This document shows positions 39,906 to 40,235 of a stretch of 40,235 nucleotides of DNA, piece after piece. The position numbers and the translations under genes are program-made. Positions within the stretch are counted from its first letter, which is position 1; each line of letters starts with the position of its first letter. The DNA is taken from positions 1 to 40,235 of the forward strand of contig CAZUCE010000038.1 in assembly GCA_964619265.1 (NCBI GenBank), in the 5' to 3' direction. The stretch comes from CAZUCE01 sp964619265 (GTDB lineage Bacteria; Planctomycetota; UBA1135; GCA-002686595). Below the pieces are notes generated by a model. That model made no database searches. It saw only the letters and a program-made list of their open reading frames with translations, and had not been told where the DNA came from.

Positions 39906-40235
39906 CGGCTGCCTAAATCGGAGGCTACGCGGGGCTTTGGGCTCCCCCGCAGGCTCAAAGGGGGGAATCTTGAGGGGAGAGCGAAATATTTTCATTCGGT
40001 CTCGGCCCGGTTGCGGCTGGTTCACGCCACCTGAAGGCGGAGAACTGCGGGTAAACCCATAGTTTCCGACTCGCTCGTCGGTCACGGCCCTGCGTAACCG
40101 GCTCGGAAGCCTCTTCTAGACTTCCTTCGAGGGTCCTGCCAACCCCGCCTTCTCCCCCCTGGTGCGGCCATCTCCGCGCCCCCGTTCAAGCCCCCGAACG
40201 GGTTCACCGCCCCCCTCTGTTTTCACCCATGCCGG
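39906..40235. other. Terminal non-coding stretch
   Basis: No gene is seen in the last 330 bp. It contains a short GC-rich hairpin at 39929-39950 (GCGGGG / CCCCGC), an AT-rich spot GAAATATTTTCATT near 39983, and TAGACTTCC at 40117-40125. An ATG at 40229 could open a gene that continues beyond the window, but only two codons are visible. Confidence 0.4.

Noticed and set aside
1..40235. tRNA, rRNA, tmRNA or insertion sequence
   Set aside because: No cloverleaf with a CCA/GTTC arm, no rRNA core sequence, and no transposase or long terminal inverted repeats were recognised by eye; a tRNAscan/Infernal run would be decisive.

Overview
The window is a high-GC bacterial chromosome segment carrying about 24 protein genes and no rRNA, tRNA, CRISPR array or recognisable insertion sequence. 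Gene content points to Planctomycetota, possibly the lineage of large-genome marine isolates: secreted FG-GAP/VCBS proteins with a conserved beta-rich C-terminal module ending in Cys-Pro, an ASPIC/UnbV protein followed by a TPR protein, few Shine-Dalgarno sequences, and frequent TTG starts with 4-base stop/start overlaps. This assignment is inference from gene style, not from a marker gene.

Layout. 1-2.6 kb: an orphan DNA methyltransferase tail-to-tail with a very acidic secreted protein, then a small membrane protein. 2.6-11.9 kb (minus strand): a translationally coupled glycogen operon encoding a debranching enzyme, a GT4-type glycosyltransferase, a GH57 alpha-amylase, and a 1405-residue fusion of a eukaryotic-type (GT3) glycogen synthase with an alpha-glucan phosphorylase (GT35). 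Synthesis, phosphorolysis, debranching and maltodextrin processing sit together; no branching enzyme or ADP-glucose pyrophosphorylase gene is present here. 12.4-14.0 kb: a secreted beta-helix-like protein and a small membrane protein. 14.2-19.2 kb (minus): a Gld-type ABC export module (ATPase, permease, auxiliary GldG-like protein, DUF4340 protein) with a recognisable promoter and terminator. 19.7-23.2 kb: a DUF481 outer-membrane beta-barrel and an unusual fusion of a ZIP-like metal transporter with an SO_0444/ArsP-type efflux permease, joined by His-rich and Cys-rich loops. 23.2-24.4 kb (minus): fabI and a VOC-fold protein.

24.9-29.4 kb (plus) is the least conventional part. Three coupled genes encode a sigma-region-4-like HTH protein, a helical repeat protein, and a 925-residue protein that looks like a degenerate NtrC-type activator: TPR-like N-terminus, GAF-like middle, eroded AAA+ domain with a P-loop but no visible GAFTGA or Walker B, and a Fis-type HTH. 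I propose it as a candidate undescribed regulatory module. It is followed by queA, thiE, two FG-GAP proteins with a TPR partner, a small zinc-ribbon/AT-hook/histone-H1-like protein, queG, and a secreted protein. queA and queG catalyse consecutive late steps of queuosine synthesis.

Across the window a TAGRYT-type hexamer recurs in spaces upstream of genes and may be the local -10 element.
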